64,000 bases of DNA from Marinobacter sp. 2_MG-2023 (GCF_030546935.1 NZ_JAUOPH010000003.1:434001-498000); one strand, 5' to 3'; counted from the first letter of the stretch, positions 17,996-27,053 are shown. Program-made: numbers and translations. The notes: a model not told the origin generated them from the letters alone.

Positions 17996-19426
17996 CTATA
18001 GAACCGGGCCTATAGTTGCGATCACGTTGTGCCAGATTCTTTGGTAATAATGCCAGCCCAGAACCCCAGGCAAATCGACGACTTCAGAGCGGCTTATATA
18101 GGTCTGTTGGCGTTCTTTGATCGCAAGAGTGATCTCTTCATCCTGAAGAAGGATGTTGTTTTCGTAATTCAGATCGAAGCTGCGTAAATCCAGATTTGAA
18201 GATCCAATCAGGCTGACCTTGCTGTCGATTGTGAGGGTTTTTGCATGAAGAAGGCCCCCCTTGAATTCATGAATAACACACCCTGCATCCAGCAGACGAT
18301 GGTAATAGCTTCGGCTTGCAGCCGCCACGATCCAACTGTCGTTTACCTTGGGAAAGATCAGTGAAACCGCGACACCGCGATGAGCAGCCGCGCACAGAGC
18401 CTCCAGAACCGTCGCATCCGGAACAAAGTAAGGTGTGGAGAGTGTCATTTCGGTTTGGGCACAGGCTATCAGATTGGCGAAGAGCTGTGGCGTGGCGCCG
18501 TGACGCTCGGTTGGCCCCACGCCCATTACCTGTGCCGGGAAACCACCTGTCGCTGGTGCGGAAGATAACGAAATACAATCCAGGGATTGGTTGGTAGCTT
18601 GCATCCAGTCACTCGCAAACAACAACTGGTTCTGTGCAACAACGGGCCCGGTGAACCGCAGCATGATATCAACCCAGGGCGCGTACTTTGATTTGATCAG
18701 AAACTCGGGGTCAGCCGAGTTGCGACTACCACAGTAGGTTATCCGTGAATCGATTACTGTGATTTTCCGGTGATTACGAAGATCCAGCCGGCTGGTGAGA
18801 ATTGTGCGGATAGGATGCTTAAGTGATAGTGCAACAGCAAGATGAACGCCAGCGTCTCTCATGCGTTTCCACAGCAGGGAATTGATCATTGCCCGCGACC
18901 CAAGGCCGTCAGCCATAGCCCTGCAAGTAACCCCCCTTCGCGCTGCGCGGATCAGCGCTTCGGCTATGGTGTGGCCGGTATTATCATCGAGCCAGATGTA
19001 ATACAGCACATGCACATGATCTGTGGCTGCATCAATATCCGAAACCATTCGCGTGAGCGTCTCTTCTCCGTCAGCCATGAGTTCAGCGGCGTTGCCCGCC
19101 GAAGGATAGAACCTGTTGATTGAACCTGCGTAGCGAAAGGCCGGCCGATAGACCGGCTCAATCAGTTGTTCAGTGTTCGCGGCCTCACCCATAAACCACG
19201 AGGCTTTCGACCGGATTTCCTCAAAGATTTCTTTATGACGTCTGTCCGCGCGATGGCCAAGATCAATTTCACCGAACAGAAAGTAAATGGCACTGCCAAA
19301 ATAAGGCAACACATTCAAAACGATAAACCAGGCCAGCCGTCCCGGAGGCGAAAGGTCATCACGCAGCAGAATTCGGACAGTAAACGTTATTACCAGAAGT
19401 GTGTGGAGCACCAGAATAATGGTCAT
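17996..19426 (-). CDS. cls: Cardiolipin synthase (ClsA type)
   Basis: 476 residues. Two N-terminal membrane helices (1-22, 30-52, with PPGRLAWFIVLN between them) precede two phospholipase-D domains. The HKD motifs are HRKITVIDS (His219, Lys221, Asp226) and HAKTLTIDS (His394, Lys396, Asp401), each followed by GSxN. The enzyme joins two phosphatidylglycerols, or PG plus PE for some relatives, to make cardiolipin at the inner membrane. Length and layout match ClsA. AAAGGAG lies five bases from the ATG. Monocistronic. Confidence 0.93.
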   Translation of the reverse strand: MTIILVLHTLLVITFTVRILLRDDLSPPGRLAWFIVLNVLPYFGSAIYFLFGEIDLGHRADRRHKEIFEEIRSKASWFMGEAANTEQLIEPVYRPAFRYAGSINRFYPSAGNAAELMADGEETLTRMVSDIDAATDHVHVLYYIWLDDNTGHTIAEALIRAARRGVTCRAMADGLGSRAMINSLLWKRMRDAGVHLAVALSLKHPIRTILTSRLDLRNHRKITVIDSRITYCGSRNSADPEFLIKSKYAPWVDIMLRFTGPVVAQNQLLFASDWMQATNQSLDCISLSSAPATGGFPAQVMGVGPTERHGATPQLFANLIACAQTEMTLSTPYFVPDATVLEALCAAAHRGVAVSLIFPKVNDSWIVAAASRSYYHRLLDAGCVIHEFKGGLLHAKTLTIDSKVSLIGSSNLDLRSFDLNYENNILLQDEEITLAIKERQQTYISRSEVVDLPGVLGWHYYQRIWHNVIATIGPVL

Positions 19427-19507
19427 CGGACTCCTTTTAAGGATACAAAACCCATCGTGACTTCATCAGCCTCCACGCCGCTTTTACTGCAAACGCACTG
19501 ATATAAG

Positions 19508-19816
19508 CTACTTCGATTGTTTGTTGCAGTGCTCCAGTGCCCAGTCATTCCCCAGCTGAACGCTCTCCACCTGATCTGGCTTGTCCACAGGGACTCCCGC
19601 CAAGTCCGGGCGGGTAAATGCACCCTCCTCCGTAGAAACCATAGAATCTACATCAACAGAAAGAACCAGATAAGTGACGCCCCCTGAAACAACTCTGGCT
19701 CTTTGTGCCAGCCCGAAGACAAAGCGGCAGTAGTCCAGCTTCAGTTGCATCAGATCCTGTTCGGCTTTGCGGATCTTTCGCATCAACACTTTTTGTACAC
19801 TTTCACCGTAATCCAT
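19508..19816 (-). CDS. Hypothetical protein
   Basis: 102 residues from the ATG at 19816, with a GTG immediately before it. It is soluble, starting with a charged helix (SVQKVLMRKIRKAEQDLMQLKLDYCRF, given here in pieces as residues 6-32). Then come a hydrophobic strand VTYLVLSVD and an acidic stretch. No family is recognised. It lies between cardiolipin synthase and another hypothetical gene, all leftward. Coding is supported by the length, the lack of a plausible competing frame and the position between co-oriented genes. Confidence 0.55.
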   Translation of the reverse strand: MDYGESVQKVLMRKIRKAEQDLMQLKLDYCRFVFGLAQRARVVSGGVTYLVLSVDVDSMVSTEEGAFTRPDLAGVPVDKPDQVESVQLGNDWALEHCNKQSK

Positions 19817-19842
19817 CACGTTTTCTCAGAGTTTGAATCAAT

Positions 19843-20316
19843 TTAAGGGCGTGGGTTATGTTGAGCCTGGAATGTCAGTTTCAATGGGGTTGGTTCCGAG
19901 AGTGCATTCTGGCCTGCTTGCAAGTCAATGCGCCACACCATTTCGGAGTCTATGGTGCAGAAAGGTGCGGTAAAGTGAGCGGAATAACTACCATCTTTCT
20001 CACTCCGCAGCGGAACCGGATACTCTCCCATGTACATGGATTCGCCGCGTAATACTGCAAGGAACCGATCCGGTGCTGCTGGGGCGATAACCCTTAGCTC
20101 ATATTCTGTGCCCTGCCCCTTATCGCCTATAGTTTTCAGTTCCACCTGCCATTGGCCAGATTCAGCCTCCCAATCACAGGGCCCTGAAAGGAGGTCGCAA
20201 GCGGGCAAGTCGGTATCAGTGGCTTTGTTTTCTGTGGTCTGCATCCAGGTGGGGCCAAATACAATGACTGAAATCAGACCCAAGATGAAACCTACAACCA
20301 CAATCGCTCGTAACAT
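19843..20316 (-). CDS. Hypothetical membrane-anchored protein
   Basis: 157 residues. A single N-terminal membrane segment (about 3-20, AIVVVGFILGLISVIVFG) anchors a periplasmic domain containing CDLLSGPCDW, a Cys-x6-Cys pair, and a later lone Cys in APFCTIDSEMVW. Strand-rich sequence with MYMGEYPVPL in the middle. No family is recognised with confidence. A GTG two codons earlier is an alternative start. It is the upstream gene of a leftward pair with the hypothetical gene at 19508-19816 and divergent from the ABC exporter operon. Confidence 0.6.
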   Translation of the reverse strand: MLRAIVVVGFILGLISVIVFGPTWMQTTENKATDTDLPACDLLSGPCDWEAESGQWQVELKTIGDKGQGTEYELRVIAPAAPDRFLAVLRGESMYMGEYPVPLRSEKDGSYSAHFTAPFCTIDSEMVWRIDLQAGQNALSEPTPLKLTFQAQHNPRP

Positions 20317-20450
20317 ACCCACACCCAGTTAAAACAGTTGAGGCATTATGGACACTATCTGCCTCAATTCAAAAATTTCTAAACCGGCGCCAGACATGAG
20401 AAAATGCTGCGCTTTCATTTACGACCCATCTTCTGGAACAGGATACACCC

Positions 20451-21383
20451 GTGCAGCCGGATATTTCTGTTAAGAACCTCAACAAGGTTTACGAGAGCGG
20501 TTTTCAGGCCCTCAAGAATATCAACCTGGAAATAAACCGCGGCGAGATTTTTGCTCTGCTCGGCCCCAATGGTGCGGGCAAAACCACGATGATCAGTATC
20601 ATCTGTGGCATCACCAACCTGTCGTCCGGCGAGGTCAAAGCCGGAGGTCATGACATCGTAAAGCAATACCGCAAAGCCCGCGAAACCATCGGGCTGGTGC
20701 CACAGGAGCTCAATACCGATTCCTTTGAAACTGTCTGGAATGCGGTGTCTTTCAGCCGTGGCCTGTTCGGCAAAGCGCCCAATCCTGCCCATATTGAAAA
20801 GGTGCTAAGGGATCTTTCGCTGTGGGACAAGCGCAACAGTCGCATTATGACCCTCTCCGGCGGCATGAAACGCCGGCTGATGATCGCCAAGGCCCTCTCT
20901 CACGAGCCGCGGATACTATTCCTGGATGAACCCACAGCGGGTGTAGACGTTGAACTACGCCGTGATATGTGGGAGATGGTCCGCAAGCTTCGGGAAGACG
21001 GCGTAACCATCATTCTCACGACTCATTACATCGAAGAAGCGGAAGAAATGGCAGACCGTATCGGGGTTATTCGGCAGGGCGAAATCATCCTCGTGGAAGA
21101 CAAAAGCCTGCTGATGAGCAAACTTGGTAAGAAAGAACTCCGCCTGCAACTTCAGCACAAGCTCGACAAAGTGCCCGGCGAGCTCACCCTGGAACCGGTG
21201 GAATTGTCAGAGGATGGCTATGAATTGATTTACACCTTTGATTCGCAACAGGAACAAGCTGGCGTGGCGCGTTTGCTGCGCACCCTCGGCGACATAGGCA
21301 TTGAGTACCGCGATCTGCGTACCCGGGAGAGCTCCCTGGAAGAGATTTTTGTCGGCCTGGTGCATGAAAAAACCGCAGGCTAA
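20451..21383 (+). CDS. ABC-2 type exporter, ATP-binding subunit (YadG-like)
   Basis: 310 residues. Walker [11 protein letters not shown] (about 43-52), signature [15 protein letters not shown], Walker [17 protein letters not shown] and switch His in [16 protein letters not shown], followed by the C-terminal extension typical of ABC-2 exporters (DrrA/YadG type). The start is GTG. The partner permease begins 12 bases downstream. Homologues of the YadGH pair occur widely in gammaproteobacteria; the exported substrate is unknown. Confidence 0.88.
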   Translation: MQPDISVKNLNKVYESGFQALKNINLEINRGEIFALLGPNGAGKTTMISIICGITNLSSGEVKAGGHDIVKQYRKARETIGLVPQELNTDSFETVWNAVSFSRGLFGKAPNPAHIEKVLRDLSLWDKRNSRIMTLSGGMKRRLMIAKALSHEPRILFLDEPTAGVDVELRRDMWEMVRKLREDGVTIILTTHYIEEAEEMADRIGVIRQGEIILVEDKSLLMSKLGKKELRLQLQHKLDKVPGELTLEPVELSEDGYELIYTFDSQQEQAGVARLLRTLGDIGIEYRDLRTRESSLEEIFVGLVHEKTAG

Positions 21384-21395
21384 CTGGAGAAAGGC

Positions 21396-22157
21396 ATGAA
21401 TTTTTACGGTGTTAAAGCCATCTATAACTTTGAAATGTCCCGCATGCGGCGCACCCTGATGCAAAGCGTACTTTCGCCGGTCATCTCTACCTGTCTGTAT
21501 TTTGTTGTCTTTGGCTCGGCTATTGGGTCTCGCATGGGTGAGATCGATAACATCGATTACGGTGCATACATCATTCCGGGGCTGGTTATGCTGTCTCTGT
21601 TGATGCAGAGCATCTCCAACGCCTCTTTCGGTATCTATATGCCGAAATTCTCGGGCACGATCTACGAGGTGCTTTCTGCCCCTGTATCCTATGTTGAAGT
21701 CGTGCTGGGCTACGTGGGTGCAGCCGCCACCAAATCAGTGATTCTGGGGTTGATAATCCTTGCCACGGCCAAGCTGTTTGTAGACTACAGCGTACTGCAC
21801 CCGTTCTGGATGTTTTCCTTCCTTATACTGACGGCAGTAACGTTCAGCCTGTTCGGCTTTATCATTGGTATCTGGGCCGACGGCTTCGAAAAGCTTCAGA
21901 TTGTTCCCATGATGATTGTGACCCCGCTGACCTTCCTTGGCGGCACTTTTTACTCCATCGATATGCTGCCTGAAATCTGGCAGACCATCAGCCTGTTCAA
22001 TCCGGTGGTCTACCTTATCAGCGGTTTTCGCTGGGCGTTTTATGGTGTTTCGGATGTACACGTGGGTATTAGCGTAGGCATGACCCTGCTATTCCTGGCG
22101 GCTTGTATGGGGGGCATCTGGTGGATATTCAAAACCGGCTACCGGCTTCGCTCCTGA
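21396..22157 (+). CDS. ABC-2 type exporter, permease subunit (YadH-like)
   Basis: 253 residues with six predicted membrane helices and the ABC-2 signature block [22 protein letters not shown] (split: [13 protein letters not shown] then TFYSIDMLP, about 167-190). It forms the channel for the ATPase encoded just upstream. GGAG precedes the ATG. Its TGA overlaps the ATG of the DUF192 lipoprotein gene by one base, so the three genes form one operon. Confidence 0.88.
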   Translation: MNFYGVKAIYNFEMSRMRRTLMQSVLSPVISTCLYFVVFGSAIGSRMGEIDNIDYGAYIIPGLVMLSLLMQSISNASFGIYMPKFSGTIYEVLSAPVSYVEVVLGYVGAAATKSVILGLIILATAKLFVDYSVLHPFWMFSFLILTAVTFSLFGFIIGIWADGFEKLQIVPMMIVTPLTFLGGTFYSIDMLPEIWQTISLFNPVVYLISGFRWAFYGVSDVHVGISVGMTLLFLAACMGGIWWIFKTGYRLRS

Positions 22158-22651
22158 TGAATTACCGGTGCGCCCTGCTCTTTCTTGCCCTTGTTCTGGC
22201 GGGATGTTCCGCCAGCACCGATGCGGAGCCCACGGCAGACCTGCCGGTTTTGAAAGGCTGTTTCGTCACCGATACTCGCACAATCAATGTCAGCCTTGAA
22301 CTTGTTGCAACACCGCAAGAGCGACGCAAGGGCTTGATGGGGAGAGAGTCTCTGGGAGCCAGCTCAGGCATGCTGTTTGAGTATCAGCAAAGCCAGAGCC
22401 CGGATCATGGCTTCTGGATGTACCAAACCCTCATCCCGCTGGATATTGCTTACCTCGACGAGAAGGGTTCAATCGGAAGTATCAGGCAGATGGTGCCCTG
22501 CACCTCCAGGGATGGCTCCCGATGCCCCAGCTATCCATCTGGCGTTGCGTTCATTTCCGCAGTAGAAATGAACGCGGGATTTTTTGAGGCAAATGGCATC
22601 GGTTTGGGAGACACCCTCAAACTGGAAAAACAGGACTGCAAGCCTCGCTAG
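22157..22651 (+). CDS. DUF192 lipoprotein
   Basis: 164 residues from the ATG at 22157 (TGATG overlap with the permease stop). A signal peptide ends in the lipobox LVLAGC with Cys17, so this is a lipoprotein. The mature part is DUF192: ELVATPQERRKGLMGRESL, then GMLFEY, FWMYQTLIPLDIAYLD, IGSIRQMVPCTS and a closing AVEMNAGFFEANGI-type segment. DUF192 proteins have no settled function. The coding end overlaps the convergent crotonase gene by four bases. Confidence 0.83.
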   Translation: MNYRCALLFLALVLAGCSASTDAEPTADLPVLKGCFVTDTRTINVSLELVATPQERRKGLMGRESLGASSGMLFEYQQSQSPDHGFWMYQTLIPLDIAYLDEKGSIGSIRQMVPCTSRDGSRCPSYPSGVAFISAVEMNAGFFEANGIGLGDTLKLEKQDCKPR

Positions 22652-23430
22652 CAGTCCTTCCAGTCTGGCTTGCGTTTATCCAGAAACGCACATATGCCCT
22701 CTCGAGCATCATCGGCACGCATATTTTCAGCCATTACCTCAGCCGTATAGTCATAAGCATCGGACAGCGACATCTCCAGTTGCTGGTAGAAAGCGCCCTT
22801 ACCTATCTTCAGTGTATGCCCGGATTTTTCTGCAATTGTACGAGCCATCGTGTAAACCGTTTCATCCAGCAGTGTTTCATCAACAATACGGTTAACCAGC
22901 CCAAGCTGCTCCGCGCGCGCAGCACTTATCAGCTCCCCGGTAAGGAGCATCTCCATGGCATGCTTGCGGGAAACATTGCGGGACAAGGCCACCATAGGAG
23001 TTGAACAGAACAGCCCGATGTTTACACCCGGCGTAGCAAAACGCGCGGAATCCGCCGCAACAGCCAGATCACAGCTGGCTACCAACTGACACCCCGCCGC
23101 CGTTGCCACACCCGCTACTCTCGCAATGACCGGTTTCGGCAAATTGACAACCTGCTGCATGACCGCACTGCACCGCCTGAATAGCGCCAATTGGAACTCA
23201 TTGCTGTCCAGCTCCTCACGGATTTCCTTTAGATCGTGCCCGGCACAAAAAACCTTGCCCTCGGCCGCAATAACCACCACACGTGTCGTGTCGTCAGTTG
23301 CCAAGACCTTAAGCGCATCAGAGAGCGCTCCCAACATCGCCATGGAAAGACTGTTTCGTCGGTCAGGCTGGTTCAATGTGAGAGTGGTTATGCCATTTTC
23401 GTCAGTATGCTTTAGCAGCAGGTCCGTCAC
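22648..23430 (-). CDS. Enoyl-CoA hydratase/isomerase-family protein (ECHDC3-like)
   Basis: 260 residues of the crotonase superfamily. The oxyanion-hole and CoA segment is AEGKVFCAGHDLKEI (about 54-68), and the second block is CDLAVAADSARFATPGVNIG. In true hydratases a catalytic Glu follows the second block; here FATPGVNIGLFCSTPMV has none. This matches ECHDC3-type proteins rather than FadB/Ech hydratases. It is therefore unlikely to be a standard beta-oxidation hydratase, though it should still bind acyl-CoA. Monocistronic. Confidence 0.82.
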   Translation of the reverse strand: MTDLLLKHTDENGITTLTLNQPDRRNSLSMAMLGALSDALKVLATDDTTRVVVIAAEGKVFCAGHDLKEIREELDSNEFQLALFRRCSAVMQQVVNLPKPVIARVAGVATAAGCQLVASCDLAVAADSARFATPGVNIGLFCSTPMVALSRNVSRKHAMEMLLTGELISAARAEQLGLVNRIVDETLLDETVYTMARTIAEKSGHTLKIGKGAFYQQLEMSLSDAYDYTAEVMAENMRADDAREGICAFLDKRKPDWKDC

Positions 23431-23601
23431 GATTCACTACCTCTTTTTGTTGGAAGCCAGAGCTATAGAGCCATCCAGTATCGGACAGCGTGCGCTGGCT
23501 GTCGAAGCGACTTTTGTAGAATGCAAATCAAAGGGTTGTTAACATCCGAAAGCGCCCATAGGTCTGTACCTATAGCAACGAATTCAGAAATGGAGGAGCC
23601 A

Positions 23602-23736
23602 ATGTTCAACTCCAATTTACTCAAAGCCATTCTCACAGCGGCCATTATTGGTGGCGGCATTTACGTGCTCATGATTGATGAGCCAGCGGTACCAACGGGC
23701 GATATCAATAGGATTCAGACCGCCCCAGAGCCTTGA
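23602..23736 (+). CDS. Small single-pass membrane protein, 44 aa
   Basis: A 44-residue protein, [19 protein letters not shown]..., with one membrane helix (about 7-25) and a short acidic/Pro tail. The ATG is preceded by GGAGGAG at five bases, one of the best ribosome-binding sites in the window, which is the main evidence. A perfect 6+4+6 inverted repeat (ATAGGT CTGT ACCTAT, 23558-23573) lies just upstream and could be an operator. The end overlaps the convergent ppk2 gene by about 20 bases. Function unknown. Confidence 0.6.
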   Translation: MFNSNLLKAILTAAIIGGGIYVLMIDEPAVPTGDINRIQTAPEP

Positions 23737-24605
23737 GTTAGCGTTTTGCGTATTTGCTTGAGCTCACGCCGGCGCGCCGGAGAAACCTTTGGATAGGCAA
23801 TCGGGAGACTCTTGAACGTGTTAATAATGATCTGAGCGATCATTAGTCGAGCGTTTTTCTTGTCATCGGCGGGTATCACATACCATGGCGACTCGTCGGT
23901 ACTGGTATTGCTCAGGCAATGTTCATAGGCCCGCATATAGTCATCCCAGTATTTCCGCTCTTCAATATCGGCCATGCTGAGCTTCCAGTTTTTATCCGGG
24001 TTATCAATGCGATCAATAAAGCGCTTCCGCTGCTCGTCTTTCGAGAGGTGCAGGAAAAACTTGCAGATATGCGTCCCGTTGCGATGTAAATGAGCTTCCA
24101 TGTCGCTGATAGATTGGTACCGGCCCTCCCAGATAGTGCATTCGTCGAGTAATCCATCGGGCAGGTTCTGGCTATGGAGGATATCGTGGTGCACCCGCAC
24201 GATCAGCACTTCTTCGTAATAGGAACGGTTAAAAATACCAATATGGCCACGTTCCGGCAGTGCTTTATTTGTGCGCCAGAGAAAGTCGTGGTCGAGCTCC
24301 TTGGCGCTGGGGTGTTGGAAGCTGGAAACCTGGCAGCCCTGGGGGTTGACGCCAGACATCACGTGCCTGATAGCCCCATCTTTGCCGGCTGCATCCATCG
24401 CTTGAAAAATAAACAGCACCGCATGACGGTTAGAGGCATAGTGTTTTTTTTGCAGCTCACTCAACTCAGACACCTGACTTTCGAGAAGCTCTTTATAATC
24501 TTTTTTGGATTTGTAAAAAGGTTTCACCTTGGTGGGCCACTGACCAAGCTCTACAACCTCTTCTTCTTTGACGCGGAATCGATTCGTATCGAACTTGACC
24601 TTCAT
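23715..24605 (-). CDS. ppk2: Polyphosphate kinase 2 family protein
   Basis: 296 residues. PPK2 fold with Walker [14 protein letters not shown] (about 67-79), the lid and Walker B region [15 protein letters not shown], and [16 protein letters not shown]; the C-terminus is [18 protein letters not shown]2 enzymes transfer phosphate between polyphosphate and nucleotides. The sequence with N-terminal [16 protein letters not shown] resembles the class that phosphorylates AMP and ADP (class III-like), but the class cannot be settled by eye. Single-domain length. It lies about 50 bp upstream of the CHAD gene on the same strand, a pairing that makes sense because CHAD domains bind polyphosphate. Confidence 0.88.
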   Translation of the reverse strand: MKVKFDTNRFRVKEEEVVELGQWPTKVKPFYKSKKDYKELLESQVSELSELQKKHYASNRHAVLFIFQAMDAAGKDGAIRHVMSGVNPQGCQVSSFQHPSAKELDHDFLWRTNKALPERGHIGIFNRSYYEEVLIVRVHHDILHSQNLPDGLLDECTIWEGRYQSISDMEAHLHRNGTHICKFFLHLSKDEQRKRFIDRIDNPDKNWKLSMADIEERKYWDDYMRAYEHCLSNTSTDESPWYVIPADDKKNARLMIAQIIINTFKSLPIAYPKVSPARRRELKQIRKTLTQGSGAV

Positions 24606-24656
24606 TGATAGTGCGCTCCCGATCCTCAGTGATTAGTAACCATCTCTGACTGACGT

Positions 24657-25526
24657 CTATAGAAATTTAATGAAAGCTCCAGGCGATTCTGACAGGAGCT
24701 TTTTCGCCATTTTGTGGGATTGTTTTTGAAACCCCAAAAGCCTTTTAGTTATAAGACTCTCTACCAGCTCCCAATGTGAATCATCAATACCCAGGGCGTC
24801 CCGATGTTCAGTCAGGAACTCCAGCAAGACGGCCTGGTCATTGGCCAACCCCTGGACCTCAGTCAACTTCTGGAGATTAGCAACTATGGGCTTGATGCTT
24901 TTACCAAACACCGGCTTAAGAACCCTCAGACAATAAAACAGGTCCTTGGAACGTTTTCGGAATCGGTGAAAGCTTTCGATGTCATCCGATCCATTGGCGA
25001 TTTTCTCTGCATCGCGTGTTTTCTGGTAGATAGTTTTAAGGTTTGGGAGCAGCTCGGCCAGAGATTTCGCAAGGTCCCGCCCCCCAAACATATCACTCTT
25101 TTCAACCACATCCAGAGCAAGTTCCAGAAATGTATCCCTGCTCTTGTTATCAGGAATAGCCGGTTCGGGCGACAATGAAAGAAACCTGGCTAGGCTCACG
25201 AATGCTTTACGTTGAAGACGCGGGGTCTCACTTACAAGATTTTGCCAGGTCTGCTCCCGAACCAGGTGGTCGCGATGGCCCGAGAGTTTGCTAGAAAGTG
25301 AGCGATAGAAATCCTGCCAATAGCTGAATTCACGCTCCCCCAATTGAGGCCGCAGCAATCTCAGTATCCCACGTATCTCCTTGCAGCCTTTGCGTGCCTC
25401 ATGGATCCCGGTTTCCGGGTCGCGGACGGCCCGTAAAAGAGCGAGTGCAATATCATCATTGATAGACTGAAGCAGCCTGCAAAGGTGCTTGTTCAAGCTT
25501 CCATCAGAGCTGAGACGATATCGCAT
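24657..25526 (-). CDS. CHAD domain protein
   Basis: 289 residues from the ATG at 25526, which has AGGAGGAGGT immediately upstream; a 64-residue longer reading is an artefact of the preceding gene. Helical CHAD domain: GIHEARKGCKEIRGILRLLRP in two pieces (HEARKGCKEIRG, about 38-49), and FHRFRKRSKDLFYCLRVL (about 213-230) in the second half. These His/Arg/Lys-rich helices bind polyphosphate in characterised CHAD proteins. It ends 52 bases before ppk2 (different promoter possible) and follows the YrhK-like gene by 10 bases. Confidence 0.85.
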   Translation of the reverse strand: MRYRLSSDGSLNKHLCRLLQSINDDIALALLRAVRDPETGIHEARKGCKEIRGILRLLRPQLGEREFSYWQDFYRSLSSKLSGHRDHLVREQTWQNLVSETPRLQRKAFVSLARFLSLSPEPAIPDNKSRDTFLELALDVVEKSDMFGGRDLAKSLAELLPNLKTIYQKTRDAEKIANGSDDIESFHRFRKRSKDLFYCLRVLKPVFGKSIKPIVANLQKLTEVQGLANDQAVLLEFLTEHRDALGIDDSHWELVESLITKRLLGFQKQSHKMAKKLLSESPGAFIKFL

Positions 25527-25536
25527 ACCTCCTCCT

Positions 25537-25812
25537 CTAACTCTCCCAGTTGCTGGCAGGAATTCGCTGTATATGAATGTGACTGATGAGTCGGATGGTC
25601 GGGCGAACCAGAAACTGAAAGCTACCAATAATAAACAGCCAGACAGCCGACTTCTCGTGCTCGGGAAACAGAAACAGAATACTGCCCACCAGAAACCAGA
25701 TAGCGATAAAGAAGTCATTGATGATACTGATTAATTCGTAACGGCGACGAATGACCAGCTCTTCGTTCCCAAACTTCAGGGTAAGTGGGTTGTCGGTGCG
25801 GTCTTCATCCAT
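25537..25812 (-). CDS. YrhK-family small membrane protein
   Basis: 91 residues from an ATG at 25812 with AAAGGAG eleven bases upstream; an ATG at 25896 gives a 28-residue longer form without a ribosome-binding site. The YrhK-type core is FGNEELVIRRRYELISIIND followed by two membrane helices (FFIAIWFLVGSILFLF and SAVWLFIIGSFQFLV). Length is typical of the family. Function unknown. Directly upstream of the CHAD gene (10 bp), with which it is probably cotranscribed. Confidence 0.7.
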   Translation of the reverse strand: MDEDRTDNPLTLKFGNEELVIRRRYELISIINDFFIAIWFLVGSILFLFPEHEKSAVWLFIIGSFQFLVRPTIRLISHIHIQRIPASNWES

Positions 25813-25920
25813 TCGGTCAAGGTCTCCTTTCAGACGGCAGCGTAACGTTTGATGCACTTCTATTGATACGTAAGGCCCCTGTTTAGCAAGGTTCATGTAG
25901 GACAGCGGACTAAAGCTGTT

Positions 25921-25929
25921 GGTTATGTG
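25921..25929 (-). repeat. Inverted 9-bp repeat, 3' end of ynfA unit
   Basis: GGTTATGTG on the + strand (CACATAACC in the gene's direction). It contains the ynfA stop codon and pairs perfectly with CACATAACC at 26279-26287. In an integron cassette this would be the R'' box. Confidence 0.5.
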
Positions 25930-26255
25930 GTACGCGGGCCAAACATAATAATAGCCATACCCACCAACGCAACGAAAGACCCAACCAAATCCCAAACCGT
26001 TGGGCGAATCCCATCAACAGCCCAAAGCCACATAATCGCCATAAAAATATACACACCGCCATACGCAGCATAGACCCTGCCAGAAGCGGTTGGATGGAGC
26101 GACAGTAACCACGCAAATGCTGCAAGGCTCAACGCACCTGGCACCAAAAGCCAGATGGTTTTGCCCTCACGAAGCCAGAGGTAAGGCAAATAGCAACCAA
26201 CGATCTCTGCCAATGCGGTGACAAGAAAAAGGCCGACTGTTTTCAGCTCAGGCAA
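25923..26255 (-). CDS. YnfA family inner-membrane protein (UPF0060, SMR-like)
   Basis: 110 residues, four membrane helices, with the family sequence [37 protein letters not shown] and a closing [20 protein letters not shown]. YnfA belongs to or resembles the small multidrug resistance fold. The start is TTG with AGGGGAA seven bases upstream. Its stop codon lies inside CACATAACC, the exact reverse complement of GGTTATGTG located just before its own ribosome-binding site. This is the geometry of an integron gene cassette. Confidence 0.85.
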   Translation of the reverse strand: MPELKTVGLFLVTALAEIVGCYLPYLWLREGKTIWLLVPGALSLAAFAWLLSLHPTASGRVYAAYGGVYIFMAIMWLWAVDGIRPTVWDLVGSFVALVGMAIIMFGPRTT

Positions 26256-26278
26256 CGAAATTCCCCTGTTGGCAGTAA

Positions 26279-26365
26279 CACATAACCCTGAGCAAAGCGG
26301 CGCCCCGACAGGGGCATCCGGTGTAGGCCGCAGGCCGGAACGAACTTAATTGGCAGGTTTGGCGC
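26279..26365 (-). other. Candidate attC-like site between ynfA and the 133-aa membrane-protein gene
   Basis: In the minus-strand direction this 87-bp stretch begins two bases after the stop of the 133-aa gene with GCGCCAAAC (R''-like, 26357-26365). It contains nested hairpins including GCCCC TGTC GGGGC, and ends with AGGGTTATGTG (R'-like GTTATGT, 26279-26287), 25 bases before the ynfA start. R'' and R' deviate from RYYYAAC and GTTRRRY. The assignment rests on position, the hairpins and the cassette-end pairing. Confidence 0.35.
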
Positions 26366-26366
26366 A

Positions 26367-26768
26367 CTACGCACTCCCCCTCAACTGAGCGGCAATGTAC
26401 GGCCCGACGGCCGTTGCGACGAGAACAACTGGCCAGACGTTGCCACCTTTGAACGTATAAGCCGCAAGCAGCTCGGGCCACGATTTGCCTTGCCAGAGCC
26501 CAAACGAAATCTCAAAAATGAGTGTGAGTGCGAGCCAGCCCAACCCAATGGCCCAGAGCTGAACGGGGCGACGAACTTGCAGCCAAGGAAGCGATAAGTA
26601 CGCGACACCGATGATCAAGGTTGAAAGCAACAACCCGCTTAGCACAAGAGCTGCCGGGGTTCCGAGGAACGGTATAAGTACGAATTCACGCAGTACTCCA
26701 TTGGCAATTGCTAAAACAAGGATGCTGGCCCAAATCACCAATGCCTTTGAAGCGACTGCCGTAAGCAT
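26367..26768 (-). CDS. Hypothetical four-helix membrane protein
   Basis: 133 residues almost entirely hydrophobic, with four predicted helices (about 9-27, 38-57, 71-88, 110-126). Conserved-looking polar residues are in ANGVLREFVL and TLIFEISFGLWQGKSW. Similar unnamed membrane proteins are common in proteobacteria, but I cannot name the family. AGGAG lies five bases before the ATG, only 23 bases after a GTTAGACGC sequence that resembles an integron core site. It is followed by an attC-like segment and ynfA. Confidence 0.65.
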   Translation of the reverse strand: MLTAVASKALVIWASILVLAIANGVLREFVLIPFLGTPAALVLSGLLLSTLIIGVAYLSLPWLQVRRPVQLWAIGLGWLALTLIFEISFGLWQGKSWPELLAAYTFKGGNVWPVVLVATAVGPYIAAQLRGSA

Positions 26769-26782
26769 CGATTGCTCCTATA

Positions 26783-26815
26783 GCGTCTAACGGTGATTAG
26801 ACCGCGTTCCGCGGT
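26783..26815 (-). repeat. Core-site-like inverted repeats before the 133-aa gene
   Basis: Two adjacent perfect hairpins on the + strand: GTCTAA CGGTGA TTAGAC (26785-26802) and ACCGCG TTC CGCGGT (26801-26815). Read leftwards they end in CACCGTTAGACGC, a match to the GTTRRRY integron core, directly before the leader of the 133-aa gene. Confidence 0.5.
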
Positions 26816-27053
26816 AGTGCAGAAGAGTATGTTCAACATAATGACGCATTCTGCTTTCTACCACGGAGCCTTAATCTTTCATTTTAACAGAAGCTTAGCT
26901 CACTCCACCTGGTATCACCACGTCATCGAGTTACTTCCTCAAAAGAGCATCTCTGGAAAGCTGTTGTTCGAAAGCAAACGGGAATACGTCTGTAAACAGG
27001 ATAGAACTGAAGGGAACTGGTTTGGAATTGAGGCTTTGTGGGATGGTGGTTTT
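26816..27053. other. Gene-free stretch between cassette-like pair and tRNA-derived repeat
   Basis: AT-richer DNA with no reading frame that looks coding on either strand; the short frames present have no ribosome-binding site and unconvincing composition. With the flanks it gives about 390 bases without a gene (26769-27156). GTTGAAC in the leftward direction near 26830 could be a degenerate outer cassette box. Confidence 0.4.
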
